NCBI RefSeq assembly: GCF_002150765.1
Contig: NZ_MUYM01000032.1
Span: 56,544-120,543 of the forward strand
Source of the DNA: Lentzea kentuckyensis
GTDB taxonomy: Bacteria; Actinomycetota; Actinomycetes; Mycobacteriales; Pseudonocardiaceae
Length of the DNA stretch: 64,000 nt
Reading direction: 5' to 3'
Numbering within the stretch: the stretch's first letter is position 1; every line of letters starts with the position of its first letter. Shown here one piece after another: positions 27,377-36,054 of this stretch. The notes under the pieces are model-generated. The model was not told the DNA's origin, did no database searches, and worked only from the letters and a program-made list of their open reading frames with translations. A program made the position numbers and the translations under genes.

Positions 27377-27718
27377 TCAGCCAGCCGAGTTGCCGTTGCA
27401 GGCGACGTACGACGGCGAGTGGTCGACGGTGAAGATCTCCAGCGGGCCGTTCCACTGCCACGGCAGCAGGCAGGCGTTGTTGGCGATGCTGATGTCCGAG
27501 CCACCAGCGGCGTGGTTGTCGTTGCACGCGGCGTAGCCGGGGGCGTGGCCCTCGTGCAGCAGCGAGAACGGACCGTTCCACTGCCACGGCGCGGCACAGA
27601 GGTTGTCGGCGATGCTGATGCCGCCGTGGCGGTCGTGCTCGCCGGCAGAAGCCGGAGCCGCGGCAGCCAGCATGGCGCCACCGATGACAGCAGTCGCGAG
27701 AAGCGTCTTCTTGATCAT
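27377..27718 (-). CDS. Small secreted protein with a duplicated PWQWNGP repeat
   Basis: A 113-residue protein with a clear signal peptide (MIKKTLLATAVIGGAMLAAA, cleavage after APASA). The mature part is two copies of a 39-residue unit at about 34-72 and 76-112. Each copy starts ISIA(D/N)N, carries Cys-x4-PWQWNGP, and ends HxPxYxACNxN. The four Cys (41, 65, 83, 107) are spaced identically in both units, so one disulfide per unit is likely. The layout recalls small hydrophobic surface proteins such as chaplins, but the sequence is different. Function unknown; monocistronic. Confidence 0.8.
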   Translation of the reverse strand: MIKKTLLATAVIGGAMLAAAAPASAGEHDRHGGISIADNLCAAPWQWNGPFSLLHEGHAPGYAACNDNHAAGGSDISIANNACLLPWQWNGPLEIFTVDHSPSYVACNGNSAG

Positions 27719-27781
27719 GCGGATGTCATCGGCCGGTCACGCTCTGTCCTTAATGGACATCACCCGATGCGTTGGACAACG

Positions 27782-28243
27782 TCACACAGGCAGGGCACGC
27801 GAGCGCCACTCGCCATGCGGGATCAGCTGAGCTGTGCGAACGTCGTCGATTCCGCGTTCGAGCCGAATGAGGAGATGATCTTCGTTCAGGCGTTCCGCGA
27901 CGCCCTCGCCCCACTCGACGGCCACCACGGCGTCGACCAGGTCCGTGTCCAGATCAAGATCGTCCAACTCGTCCAGGTGACCCCCGAGCCGGTACGCGTC
28001 GACGTGCACCAGCCGCACGCCCCTGCCGTCCTCGGCGGGCTCGTGGACCCTGGCGACGACGAACGTCGGCGAGGACACCCGGCCCTGCACACCGAGGCCG
28101 CGCGCCAGCCCGCGCACGAACGCCGTCTTCCCGGCACCCAGCGGTCCCGCGAGCAGCAGCAGATCGCCGGCTCGCACGACTTCACCCAGCTTGCGGCCGA
28201 ACTCCTCGGTGTCCTCCACCAGGGGCAGTTCGACGGTCTTCAC
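27782..28243 (-). CDS. tsaE: t6A synthesis ATPase TsaE
   Basis: A 153-residue P-loop ATPase that works with TsaB and TsaD in making t6A. The Walker A motif is GPLGAGKTAFVRGLARGLGV, followed by VSSPTFVVARVHEP and the HVDAYRLGG motif typical of TsaE. The GTG at 28243 overlaps the stop of the upstream alpha/beta hydrolase (GTGA). It is thus co-translated with that hydrolase and alr. In mycobacteria tsaE also lies next to alr. Confidence 0.92.
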   Translation of the reverse strand: MKTVELPLVEDTEEFGRKLGEVVRAGDLLLLAGPLGAGKTAFVRGLARGLGVQGRVSSPTFVVARVHEPAEDGRGVRLVHVDAYRLGGHLDELDDLDLDTDLVDAVVAVEWGEGVAERLNEDHLLIRLERGIDDVRTAQLIPHGEWRSRALPV

Positions 28244-29337
28244 GCTCGCCGCCACCACTTCTTCCGACTCTCTCCGCGATCGGCCGCGCACCGTTCGATC
28301 AGCGCGACCAGGTGGTCGTTGACGAGATCAGCCTGCTCCATCATCACCATGTGCCCGGCACCGGGGGCCCGGACCAGGGTGGCGTGCGGCATCTCCTCCG
28401 CCATCCGCTCGGCGTGCGAGAACGGCGTCAGCTTGTCCGCGTCGCCGCTCAGGATCAGCACCTCACAGTGCCTGAGGCCCGCCAACGCCCGGTAGCGGTC
28501 GTGCGTGCCGAGGGTCTCCAGGAACTCGGTGAGCACCTTCACCGTGGTCCCGTTGATCATCTTCTCCATCAGGTCCACAAGGGACGGTGCCACCTTGCGG
28601 TCACCGAACGCCAACGTGCGGATGCCGCTCCACGTCAGGGTTTTCGTGCCCTTGCGGACCCACTCGACGAGCTCCGGCTGGATGCCGGCCAGGCGTCCGA
28701 TGCCGAGCGTCACCGGGTTGTACCGCGACAGCACGGACTTCGGCAGTCCCGCGCCGCCCACCGCACCGGCGGCCGTGCCGACCAACGCGACACCGCGCAC
28801 CCGGTCCGCGAAGAGCTCCGGCTGCTGCTCGGCCAGCGCCATGATCGTCATGCCGCCCATGGAGTGGCCGACGAGCACGAGCGGCCCGTTCGGCACGACC
28901 GAGCGGATCACCGCGTCGAGGTCGTGCGCGAGCTGGTCGATGGTGCTGCCTTCCGGCGTGGACTTCCCGGACCGGCCGTGCCCGCGCTGGTCGTAGAGCA
29001 CCTGGTGCACCCGCGGGTCGATCAGCTCCTGGAGGTCGCGGCGCTGGAAGTGCCAGCAGCGGCGGTCCAGCGCGAACCCGTGCACCAGCACGACGGTGAT
29101 GTCGGCCTCGCCGCCGTCACCGGGGTCGACCTCCTCGACGGAGATCGGTACGCCGTCGTCCGCGGCCACCGTCGACTCGCGGTCGGGACGCAGTTGACCT
29201 AACGGCTCGTCGGCAAGGCTGTCGGTCGCGGTCTTGCGCTCGTGCGAGACCTTCGCGGTCTGCGCCACGGCGGCACCGGCGACAGCGGCACCGAGCGCAC
29301 CACCGACCCACCCGACGACCTTCCACACCGGCTTCAC
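28240..29337 (-). CDS. Membrane-anchored alpha/beta-hydrolase
   Basis: A 365-residue serine hydrolase. An N-terminal hydrophobic segment (VVGWVGGALGAAVAGAAVAQ) probably anchors it to the membrane. The catalytic domain has LVHGFALDRRCWHF (oxyanion region), LYDQRGHGRSG, the nucleophile in LVGHSMGGMTIMAL, the acid in LILSGDADKLTP and the His in GAGHMVMME. Start and stop overlap alr and tsaE by 4 bp each (GTGA), forming an alr-hydrolase-tsaE operon. The substrate is unknown; the setting suggests envelope lipid or ester metabolism. Confidence 0.88.
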   Translation of the reverse strand: MKPVWKVVGWVGGALGAAVAGAAVAQTAKVSHERKTATDSLADEPLGQLRPDRESTVAADDGVPISVEEVDPGDGGEADITVVLVHGFALDRRCWHFQRRDLQELIDPRVHQVLYDQRGHGRSGKSTPEGSTIDQLAHDLDAVIRSVVPNGPLVLVGHSMGGMTIMALAEQQPELFADRVRGVALVGTAAGAVGGAGLPKSVLSRYNPVTLGIGRLAGIQPELVEWVRKGTKTLTWSGIRTLAFGDRKVAPSLVDLMEKMINGTTVKVLTEFLETLGTHDRYRALAGLRHCEVLILSGDADKLTPFSHAERMAEEMPHATLVRAPGAGHMVMMEQADLVNDHLVALIERCAADRGESRKKWWRRA

Positions 29338-30419
29338 GTGTAGATCCTCCGCACCCGCGGCCGGTACATCCCGCAGACGATCTCGTAGTCGATCGTCCCG
29401 GTCAGCTCCGCCCACTCCGTCGCCGTCGGCTCCCCCCGGCGCCCGTCGCCGAACAGGACAACTTCCGCACCCTCGCCGATCGGGTCGTCGCCGCAGTCCA
29501 CGACGATCTGGTCCATGCAGACACGCCCGACCACCGGGCGGCGCCTCCCGGCCAGGAGCACCTCCATCCGGCCGGAGAGTGCCCTCGGAACGCCGTCCGC
29601 ATACCCTGCCGGCACAAGTGCCAGCGTCGTGTCCTTCTGCGCCGTCCATGTCATCCCGTAGGAGACCGACTCGCCGGCGGGGATACGTTTCGTGAGAGCC
29701 ACGTGCGACCGGTAGCTCATGACCGGGCGCAGATCGTGGTCCGTCGGCACCGGGTTCAGCCCGTAGATCGCGATACCGGGCCTGACCAGGTCGAAGTGCA
29801 GGTCCGGCCGGGTCAGCAGGGCCGCGGAGTTCGCGATGTGCCGCTTCGGGTTCAGGCCATGGGCCCTGGCGACCTCGTAGGCGTCGTCGAACCGCTTGGC
29901 CTGCAGGTCGACCGACGGGTCACCGATCTCGTCCGCGGACGCGAGGTGCGACCAGATGGCCACCACCTCGTGCTTCTTCGCGGCCTCGACCAGTTCCGGC
30001 CAGTCGTGCGGCTGGCAGCCGTTGCGGCTCAGCCCGGTGTCGATCTTCAGGTGGATCCGCGGCCGGGCGTCGGCCTCCTCGGCCGCGGTCTCGATCCTGC
30101 GCAGGTCGGACAGCGACGCCACGGACATGTCGACGTCGGCGGCGAGACCCGCGGCGAGGTCCTCGTCCGGGGCGTCGAGCCACGCCAGGATCGGCGCCTG
30201 GATGCCGGCCTGCCGCAGCGTCAGGGCTTCCTGGGTGGAACACGAACCGAGCCAGGTCGCACCGGCTTCGAGAGCCGCACGGGCGACCTCGACGGCGCCG
30301 TGGCCGTAGCCGTCCGCCTTGACGACGGCCATCGTCTCCGCGGACGGGGCGAGGCCGGCGAGCAGCGCGACGTTGTGCCGCAGTGCACCGAGGTCGACAA
30401 CCACTTCTGAACGGGCCAT
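29334..30419 (-). CDS. alr: Alanine racemase
   Basis: A PLP enzyme that converts L- to D-alanine for peptidoglycan. The 361-residue protein has the PLP Lys in AVVKADGYGHGAVEVAR, the N-terminal barrel motif HLKIDTGLSRNG, HIANSAALLTRPDLHFD, and the second catalytic base Tyr in SYGMTWTAQKDT. The C-terminal beta domain carries GRVCMDQIVVD. ATG 30419 is used. It is first in the operon with the hydrolase and tsaE, and divergent from the mycothiol-isomerase-like gene. Confidence 0.95.
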   Translation of the reverse strand: MARSEVVVDLGALRHNVALLAGLAPSAETMAVVKADGYGHGAVEVARAALEAGATWLGSCSTQEALTLRQAGIQAPILAWLDAPDEDLAAGLAADVDMSVASLSDLRRIETAAEEADARPRIHLKIDTGLSRNGCQPHDWPELVEAAKKHEVVAIWSHLASADEIGDPSVDLQAKRFDDAYEVARAHGLNPKRHIANSAALLTRPDLHFDLVRPGIAIYGLNPVPTDHDLRPVMSYRSHVALTKRIPAGESVSYGMTWTAQKDTTLALVPAGYADGVPRALSGRMEVLLAGRRRPVVGRVCMDQIVVDCGDDPIGEGAEVVLFGDGRRGEPTATEWAELTGTIDYEIVCGMYRPRVRRIYT

Positions 30420-30541
30420 AACCTGTTCATCGTGCCATGGACAGCCGCGAACAGGGACTATGGCGCAACTCGCACCCACGGCCGGTTTCGCTGAGCGCGA
30501 AGCACCGACCGTCGTGGCTCGTACCTCGCCAGGCTGACGAC

Positions 30542-31165
30542 ATGACCTCACAGCAGACCTTCGTCGCAGCCGCGCACGCCTTCGCGGATCTCCTGGACGC
30601 GCTGCCCGTCGACCGGCTTTCCGGACCGGGCCTCGGCGACTGGACGTTGCGCGACCTGGTCGGTCACACCGTCTCGGCCGGGCTGGCCGATGTCGTCGAC
30701 GCGCTCGACCGGCAGACCGCTACCGAGGACATCACCTCGCCGGAGGACTACTACGCCCTGGCGAAGACCGTCGACCCTGCCATCTACCAGGCCATGGTCG
30801 CCCGATCGGCCACGGACGCCCAGGACTGGGGCGCACGGCTGGGCGATCAGCCCGCCGAACCGGTCCGGCAGTTCGTCGACCGTGCCGTCGCCGCGGTCTC
30901 CGCTGCCGATCCGGACACGCTGGTCACCACGGCGGCCGGCGGCATGCGACTGTCCCGCTGGCTGCCCACCAGGACGTTCGAGCTCACCGTGCACGGCCTG
31001 GACGTCGCCACCGCGGCGAACGTGTCCGTCGATCTGCCCGTCGACGCGCTCGCCGAGTCAGCCGCGCTGGCTGCCCGCATCGCGGCGGTCACCGGCGACG
31101 GTCGGACGGCGCTGCTGGCGCTGACCGGCAGGCGAGAGCTGCCCGCGGGCTTCTCGGCGATCTAG
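30542..31165 (+). CDS. Maleylpyruvate-isomerase N-terminal (DinB-like) family protein
   Basis: A 207-residue protein of the actinobacterial mycothiol-dependent maleylpyruvate isomerase / DinB four-helix family. Metal-binding His residues are suggested by LGDWTLRDLVGHTVSAG and TFELTVHGLDVATA, with the Glu-x3-His spacing seen in this group. Members act as thiol transferases or isomerases with mycothiol, but most are uncharacterised. It converges with nnr so closely that the stop codons share the sequence CTAG (31162-31165). Confidence 0.8.
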   Translation: MTSQQTFVAAAHAFADLLDALPVDRLSGPGLGDWTLRDLVGHTVSAGLADVVDALDRQTATEDITSPEDYYALAKTVDPAIYQAMVARSATDAQDWGARLGDQPAEPVRQFVDRAVAAVSAADPDTLVTTAAGGMRLSRWLPTRTFELTVHGLDVATAANVSVDLPVDALAESAALAARIAAVTGDGRTALLALTGRRELPAGFSAI

Positions 31166-32541
31166 TGCCGGATCGCGCGAATCGCGGCCGGGATCGCCTC
31201 CATCAGCCGGGACGCGGGCAGCGGAGCGCCGTCCGCACCCACCTCGGCGGCCAGCACGTGCGCATAGGCCGCGTACCCGGCCGCCAGGAACGGGTCCACC
31301 CCACCGGCCAGCAGCGCGCCGATGATCCCGGACAACACGTCCCCGGACCCGGCCGTCGCGGGCCACGAGGACGTCGCCGAGTTCACCAGCGCCCGTCCGT
31401 CCGGCGCCGCGACCACGGTCCGGTGACCCTTGAGCAGCACCACGGCGTTGAACCGCTGAGCGGCTTTTCGGGCAGCCGCAACGCGATCCGCGCCAACGGG
31501 ACCGGCCAGCCGTTCGAACTCGCGGTCGTGCGGGGTCAGCACCAGTGCGGCGTCGGGGTCTCGGGCGTCCCACAGCGACGGGTTCGACGCCAGCAGCGTG
31601 ATGGCGTCCGCGTCGGCGATCACCGGCACCCCGGCGTCCAGGACGAACCGCAGCACCTCCGCCGACGACGAGCCGGTGCCCATGCCCGGCCCGACGACCC
31701 AGGCCTGGACGCGGCCCGCGTCGGTGATCGAGCCGGTGCAGATCGTCTCCGGCCAGCGCGCCCGGATCGCGTCGGCGGCCGGACCGGCGTAACGGACCAT
31801 GCCGGACGTCGCCAGCACCGCCGCGCCCGTGGAAAGCACTGCGGCGCCTGGATAAGTGGCGCTGCCGGCCGCGACACCCGTGACGCCCTGGGTGTACTTG
31901 TCGTCGGACGGGCCCGGCACCGGCCAGGCGATGTCCGCGCGGTCCAGCAGCACGAAGTCGGGATCTGACGGCCGCAGACCGATGTCGACCAGGCGCACGT
32001 CGCCGCAGTCGGCCAGCGCGTGCACCGGCTTGAGGCAGCCGAACGTGACGGTGGTGTGCGCGCGGACGTGCGGTCCGGAGATCTCGCCGGTGTCCGGGTC
32101 GATGCCGGACGGCAGGTCCACGGCCAGGATCGGGGCCGTCACCGCATCGACGAGAGCGGCCGCGTCCGGACGCAGCGGGCCGCGGGCGGACAGGCCGACG
32201 ATGCCGTCGATCACCAGGTCCGGCGACCCCACCTCGGAGACGATCCGGCCGCCTGCTTTTCGAAACGCGGCAAGGCCTTCGACGTGTGCCTTGGCCGGGT
32301 TGAGCAACACGGCGGACACCGCGACCCCGCGCCGGCGCAGGAAGTAACCGGCCCAGAGGGCGTCGCCGCCGTTGTTGCCGGCACCGACCAGCAACGTCAC
32401 GCGGCGACGTCCGGAAAGAAGCCTGAGGGCGTGGGTGGCCACACCGAACGCGGCCTTTCGCATCAGCGAGCCCGGCGGGACCACCGCCATGAGCTCTTCT
32501 TCAGCGGACTTGACGCGTTCGGTGTGCCAGACGCCTCTCAC
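31162..32541 (-). CDS. nnr: Bifunctional NAD(P)HX epimerase/dehydratase
   Basis: Repairs hydrated NAD(P)H. The 459-residue protein fuses an N-terminal YjeF-N epimerase (LVGAGNNGGDALWAGYFLRR, VDLPSGIDPDTGEI) to a C-terminal ADP-dependent dehydratase of the ribokinase-like fold (VVGPGMGTGSSSAEVL, LTPHDREFERL, LLKGHRTVVA, ATAGSGDVLSGIIGALLAGG). The GTG at 32541 follows the glmS stop directly (TGAGTG), so it is the second gene of a glmS-nnr operon, as around Rv3433c-Rv3436c. Confidence 0.93.
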   Translation of the reverse strand: MRGVWHTERVKSAEEELMAVVPPGSLMRKAAFGVATHALRLLSGRRRVTLLVGAGNNGGDALWAGYFLRRRGVAVSAVLLNPAKAHVEGLAAFRKAGGRIVSEVGSPDLVIDGIVGLSARGPLRPDAAALVDAVTAPILAVDLPSGIDPDTGEISGPHVRAHTTVTFGCLKPVHALADCGDVRLVDIGLRPSDPDFVLLDRADIAWPVPGPSDDKYTQGVTGVAAGSATYPGAAVLSTGAAVLATSGMVRYAGPAADAIRARWPETICTGSITDAGRVQAWVVGPGMGTGSSSAEVLRFVLDAGVPVIADADAITLLASNPSLWDARDPDAALVLTPHDREFERLAGPVGADRVAAARKAAQRFNAVVLLKGHRTVVAAPDGRALVNSATSSWPATAGSGDVLSGIIGALLAGGVDPFLAAGYAAYAHVLAAEVGADGAPLPASRLMEAIPAAIRAIRH

Positions 32542-34401
32542 TCACTCGACGGTAACGGACTTCGCGAGGTTGCGAGGCTTGTCCACGTCGTAGCCGCGGG
32601 CGGTCGCGATCTCCGCCGCGAGCACCTGCAGCGGGATCGTCGAGATGAGCGGCTGCAACAGCGTCGGGACGGCCGGGATCTCGATCAGGTGGTCGGCGAA
32701 CGGGCGCACGGTCTCGTCGCCCTCCTCCGCGATCACGATCGTGCGGGCGCCGCGGGCCTGGATCTCGCTGATGTTGGACACCAGCTTCGAGTGCAGGACG
32801 GCGCGGCCCTTCGGCGACGGCATGATCACGACGACCGGAAGGTTCTCCTCGATCAGCGCGATCGGGCCGTGCTTGAGCTCGCCGGCCGCGAAGCCCTCGG
32901 CGTGCATGTAGGCGAGTTCCTTGAGCTTGAGCGCACCTTCGAGGGCCACCGGGTAGCCGACGTGGCGGCCGAGGAACAGCACCGCCTTCGAGTCCGCGAG
33001 CTCACGTCCGAGCGCCTTGACCTGGTCGATGGTGCCGAGCACGCGCTGCACGGCCTCGGGCATGGCCTCCAGCTCGTGGAACTCGCGGGCGACCTCGTCC
33101 GGGTACTTGGTGCCGCGGGCCTGCGCCAGGGCCAGACCGACGAGGTAGTTCGCGGCGATCTGGGCGAGGAACGCCTTCGTCGACGCGACACCGATCTCCG
33201 GACCGGCGTGCGTGTAGAGGACGGCGTCGGACTCGCGCGGGATCTGCGCGCCGTTGGTGTTGCAGACCGCCAGGACGCGGGCCTTCTGCGCACGGGCGTG
33301 GCGCACGGCCTCCAGCGTGTCCGCGGTCTCGCCGGACTGCGACACGGCGACGACGAGCGTGTCGCGGTCGAGCACCGGGTCGCGGTAGCGGAACTCGGAG
33401 GCGAGCTCGACCTCGACGGGCAGGCGGGTCCAGTGCTCGATCGCGTACTTCGCGACGAGACCGGAGTGGTAGGCGGAACCACAGGCGATGACGAAGACCT
33501 TGTCGACGTCGCGCAGGTCCTGGTCGGACAGTCGCTGCTCGTCGAGCACGATCCGGCCGTTCGCGAAGTGGCCGCGCAGCGTGTTCGCCAGCGCCTCCGG
33601 CTGCTCCTCGATCTCCTTGAGCATGAAGTACTCGTGGCCGCCCTTCTCGGCGGCGCTGAGGTCCCAGTTGACCGTGAACGGCTTGGCCTCGGCCGGCTCA
33701 CCCTCGAAGTCGGTGACCTGGTAACCGTCGCGGGTCAGCACGACCATCTGGTCCTGGCCCAGCTCGACGGCTTCCTTGGTGTGCGCGATGAACGCGGCCA
33801 CGTCGCTCGCGACGAAGTACTCGTTCTCACCGACGCCCACGACCAGCGGCGAGTTGCGGCGCGCGGCCACGACCGTGTCGGGCTCGTCGGCGTGCGTGAA
33901 GACGAGCGTGAACGCGCCCTCCAGGCGGTTCACGATCTTGCGCACGCTGGCGACGAAGTCGCCCTTCGTGTCGCCCTCGTTGTAGGCGAACGCCACGAGG
34001 TGCGCGACCGTCTCGGTGTCGGTGTCGGACGCCATCTCGACGCCGAGGCCTTCGAGCTCGGCGCGCAGCGCGAGGAAGTTCTCGATGATGCCGTTGTGCA
34101 CCACGGCGACGCGGTTCGTCGCGTCGCGGTGCGGGTGCGAGTTGCGGTCGATCGGCGCACCGTGCGTCGCCCACCGCGTGTGGCCCATGCCGACGGTGCC
34201 CGCGAAGTTGTCGCGGCCCACCTCGTCGAGCCTCGTCTCCAGGTTCTGCAGACGACCTGCCTTGCGTTCGACGGCGAGATCATCGCCCGCCACGACCGCG
34301 ACGCCTGCCGAGTCGTAACCCCGGTACTCGAGCCGCCTCAGCCCGTCCAGCACGACGTCGAGCGCCGACTGGTGACCCACGTATCCCACGATTCCGCACA
34401 C
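32542..34401 (-). CDS. glmS: Glutamine-fructose-6-phosphate aminotransferase
   Basis: Makes glucosamine-6-phosphate from fructose-6-phosphate and glutamine, the entry to UDP-GlcNAc for the cell wall. The 619-residue enzyme has the N-terminal glutaminase with the catalytic Cys at position 2 (MCGIVGYVGHQSALDVVLDG) and GHTRWATHG. Two SIS sugar-isomerase domains follow (ACGSAYHSGLVAKY, VSQSGETADTLEAV, FLGRHVGYPVALEGALKLKE), with the C-terminal tail DKPRNLAKSVTVE. A dre-like site lies 78 bp upstream. No glmS ribozyme is seen. GlmM, which uses the product, is encoded 6 kb away. Confidence 0.97.
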   Translation of the reverse strand: MCGIVGYVGHQSALDVVLDGLRRLEYRGYDSAGVAVVAGDDLAVERKAGRLQNLETRLDEVGRDNFAGTVGMGHTRWATHGAPIDRNSHPHRDATNRVAVVHNGIIENFLALRAELEGLGVEMASDTDTETVAHLVAFAYNEGDTKGDFVASVRKIVNRLEGAFTLVFTHADEPDTVVAARRNSPLVVGVGENEYFVASDVAAFIAHTKEAVELGQDQMVVLTRDGYQVTDFEGEPAEAKPFTVNWDLSAAEKGGHEYFMLKEIEEQPEALANTLRGHFANGRIVLDEQRLSDQDLRDVDKVFVIACGSAYHSGLVAKYAIEHWTRLPVEVELASEFRYRDPVLDRDTLVVAVSQSGETADTLEAVRHARAQKARVLAVCNTNGAQIPRESDAVLYTHAGPEIGVASTKAFLAQIAANYLVGLALAQARGTKYPDEVAREFHELEAMPEAVQRVLGTIDQVKALGRELADSKAVLFLGRHVGYPVALEGALKLKELAYMHAEGFAAGELKHGPIALIEENLPVVVIMPSPKGRAVLHSKLVSNISEIQARGARTIVIAEEGDETVRPFADHLIEIPAVPTLLQPLISTIPLQVLAAEIATARGYDVDKPRNLAKSVTVE

Positions 34402-34478
34402 GGAAAACAGACTAGCTAGACCACGCCGCTAACCCTAATGAGTGAGGGCGCTCCGTTCACGCAGGTCAGAGGGCCATA

Positions 34479-34490
34479 TGGTGTAGACCA
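34479..34490. promoter_or_regulatory. DasR/GntR-type (dre-like) operator near glmS
   Basis: TGGTGTAGACCA (34479-34490), inside ATATGGTGTAGACCAATC, matches the palindromic GGTCTAGACC core of DasR/NagR sites except for one base. It lies 78 bp upstream of glmS and 46 bp upstream of the divergent hydrolase. DasR is the established GlcNAc-responsive regulator of aminosugar genes, so control of glmS is plausible; this is inference from the motif. Confidence 0.55.
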
Positions 34491-34535
34491 ATCTCAGGTG
34501 TGGTGCGCGCGACAGGATCGACTACGGTTCACGGC

Positions 34536-35363
34536 ATGGCTCGCCGCGTGATCACGCTGACCGCGAAACAGGCCCTCGAGCAGCTGAGCAGGCCCGGCCC
34601 GCACCCGGTGTTGCGCGGCGACCTCGCGCTCGTGGGCCTGCCGGGTGTGATCTTCACGCCGCAGTCCGGACTGGGTCTGCCCGCCGTCGCGCTCGGACAC
34701 GGCTGGATGCAGCCTGTTCGCCGCTACCACGGGCTTTTGCGGCACCTGGCGTCGTGGGGCATCGTCGCCGCGGCACCGGCCGTGGAGCGCGGGCCGCTGC
34801 TGTCGTCACGGGTGCTCGCCGCGAACCTGCTGACCACTTTGGACATCTGCACCGGCGTGCGCCTCGGTTCCGGGGAGATCAGCGTCGACCCGGCCAGGCT
34901 CGCGCTGGCCGGGCACTCGATGGGCGGCGGCGCGGCGGTGCTGGCGGCATCAGAAGCCGACCGCGTCCGCGCCGTTGTGACTTTGGCCGCAACGGAGACG
35001 CGTCCGTCCGCGCTGGACGCCGCACGCGACGTCCGGGCGCCTGGCCTGCACCTCGCGGCCGGCGAGGACCGGATCGCGCCACCGGTCGGGCACGCCGAGG
35101 CGATCGCCCAGGCCTGGGGCGGGCCCGTCCAGTTGCGGTTGCTGCCCAAGGCTTCGCACCTCGGCTTCACCGAGGGCCGGCACTGGAGCGAGCTCATGCT
35201 GGACGGCCGGGCCGAGCGCGGGTCGCACAAGCTCGGGCGCGCGTTCGTGACGGCGTTCCTGCTCCGGGTCCTGACCGGCGAACGGACGTACGACGAACTG
35301 CTGGACAGCGATGTGAAGAACGCGAACCTCGTCTTCCAGCGGGCAGCACTGCGCAGGCGCTAG
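34536..35363 (+). CDS. Alpha/beta-hydrolase, dienelactone-hydrolase/lipase-like
   Basis: A 275-residue serine hydrolase. The fold markers are VALGHGWMQPVRRYHGLLRH, the nucleophile elbow in LALAGHSMGGGAAVLAAS, an acidic residue in HLAAGEDRIAPP and the His in LLPKASHLGFTEG. The GHSMGGG elbow and overall length recall polyester-hydrolase/triacylglycerol lipases, but there is no signal peptide, so it is probably cytosolic. ATG 34536 is chosen. It is followed by a Pro-rich membrane protein 13 bp downstream in an apparent operon. Confidence 0.8.
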   Translation: MARRVITLTAKQALEQLSRPGPHPVLRGDLALVGLPGVIFTPQSGLGLPAVALGHGWMQPVRRYHGLLRHLASWGIVAAAPAVERGPLLSSRVLAANLLTTLDICTGVRLGSGEISVDPARLALAGHSMGGGAAVLAASEADRVRAVVTLAATETRPSALDAARDVRAPGLHLAAGEDRIAPPVGHAEAIAQAWGGPVQLRLLPKASHLGFTEGRHWSELMLDGRAERGSHKLGRAFVTAFLLRVLTGERTYDELLDSDVKNANLVFQRAALRRR

Positions 35364-35376
35364 TTTGCTGGGCGTG

Positions 35377-36006
35377 ATGCCGAATCAGGGCTGGCCGCAA
35401 CAGCCGCAGCAGCAGTGGGGTCCGCCACCTCCGCCGAAGCGGGGCAACTTCGCGCTGGCGATCGTCGCCGCGGTCGGCGCGTTCGGGGTCGCCGTGTACT
35501 GGGCGATCCTCGGGGTCATCCGGATCATCGTCAAACGCCCGCACGACTCGGAACCCGAGGTCGTCGCGAACCTGCTGGCCAAGACCGGCGGCAACGGCGC
35601 CCTGCTGGCGCCGCTGAGCATCGCCGACCTGGTGCTCAAGCTGCTCGCGGCGGTGGTGCTGATCTTCGGCGCGCTGCTGATCGTCCTGCGCAAGAAGCCC
35701 GGCGCGTTCCTCGTGGCCGGTGCCGTCCTGCTGGGGATCCTCGCGGCCGGCTGCCACTTCTTCTACTACCACCAGCTCGGTTGGAGCGGCACCAGCGACA
35801 CGTACATCGCGGCCGTGCTCACGCTCGTCGTCGGAGTCGTGGCGATCCTGCCGCCGGTGACCAACGCCCTGACGCCCGCGGCGCAGCCCCAGTTCCCGCA
35901 GCAGGGACCGCCGCCGCCCGGCTACGGACCTCCGCAGCAGCCGCCGCAACCCGGCTGGGGTCCACCGCAGGGTCCTCCGCCGCCCGGCTACGGCCCGCCA
36001 CGCTGA
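35377..36006 (+). CDS. Membrane protein with Pro/Gln/Gly-rich tails
   Basis: About 209 residues. A short QPQQQWGPPPPPKRG N-terminus precedes four hydrophobic segments (FALAIVAAVGAFGVAVYWAI, LVLKLLAAVVLIFGALLIVL, FLVAGAVLLGILAAGCHFFY, TYIAAVLTLVVGVVAILPPV). The tail repeats GPPPPGYGPP. No enzymatic motif is present; such proteins are common and uncharacterised in actinomycetes. A GTG three bases upstream could also start it. It is the last gene before the type VII secretion accessory operon and ends at the hairpin 36015-36048. Confidence 0.75.
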   Translation: MPNQGWPQQPQQQWGPPPPPKRGNFALAIVAAVGAFGVAVYWAILGVIRIIVKRPHDSEPEVVANLLAKTGGNGALLAPLSIADLVLKLLAAVVLIFGALLIVLRKKPGAFLVAGAVLLGILAAGCHFFYYHQLGWSGTSDTYIAAVLTLVVGVVAILPPVTNALTPAAQPQFPQQGPPPPGYGPPQQPPQPGWGPPQGPPPPGYGPPR

Positions 36007-36014
36007 TCGAACGA

Positions 36015-36048
36015 GAACGCCCCCAGGTCGTCGGACCTGGGGGCGTTC
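36015..36048. terminator. Bidirectional terminator before the T7SS accessory operon
   Basis: GAACGCCCCCAGGTC (36015-36029) pairs with GACCTGGGGGCGTTC (36034-36048) around a 4-base loop. It separates the convergent membrane-protein gene and the 36055-36555 gene. Confidence 0.9.
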
Positions 36049-36054
36049 GTCGTT

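Noticed and set aside
34402..34535. glmS ribozyme or riboswitch upstream of glmS
   Set aside because: I see no conserved ribozyme core; the only notable motif is the dre-like palindrome.
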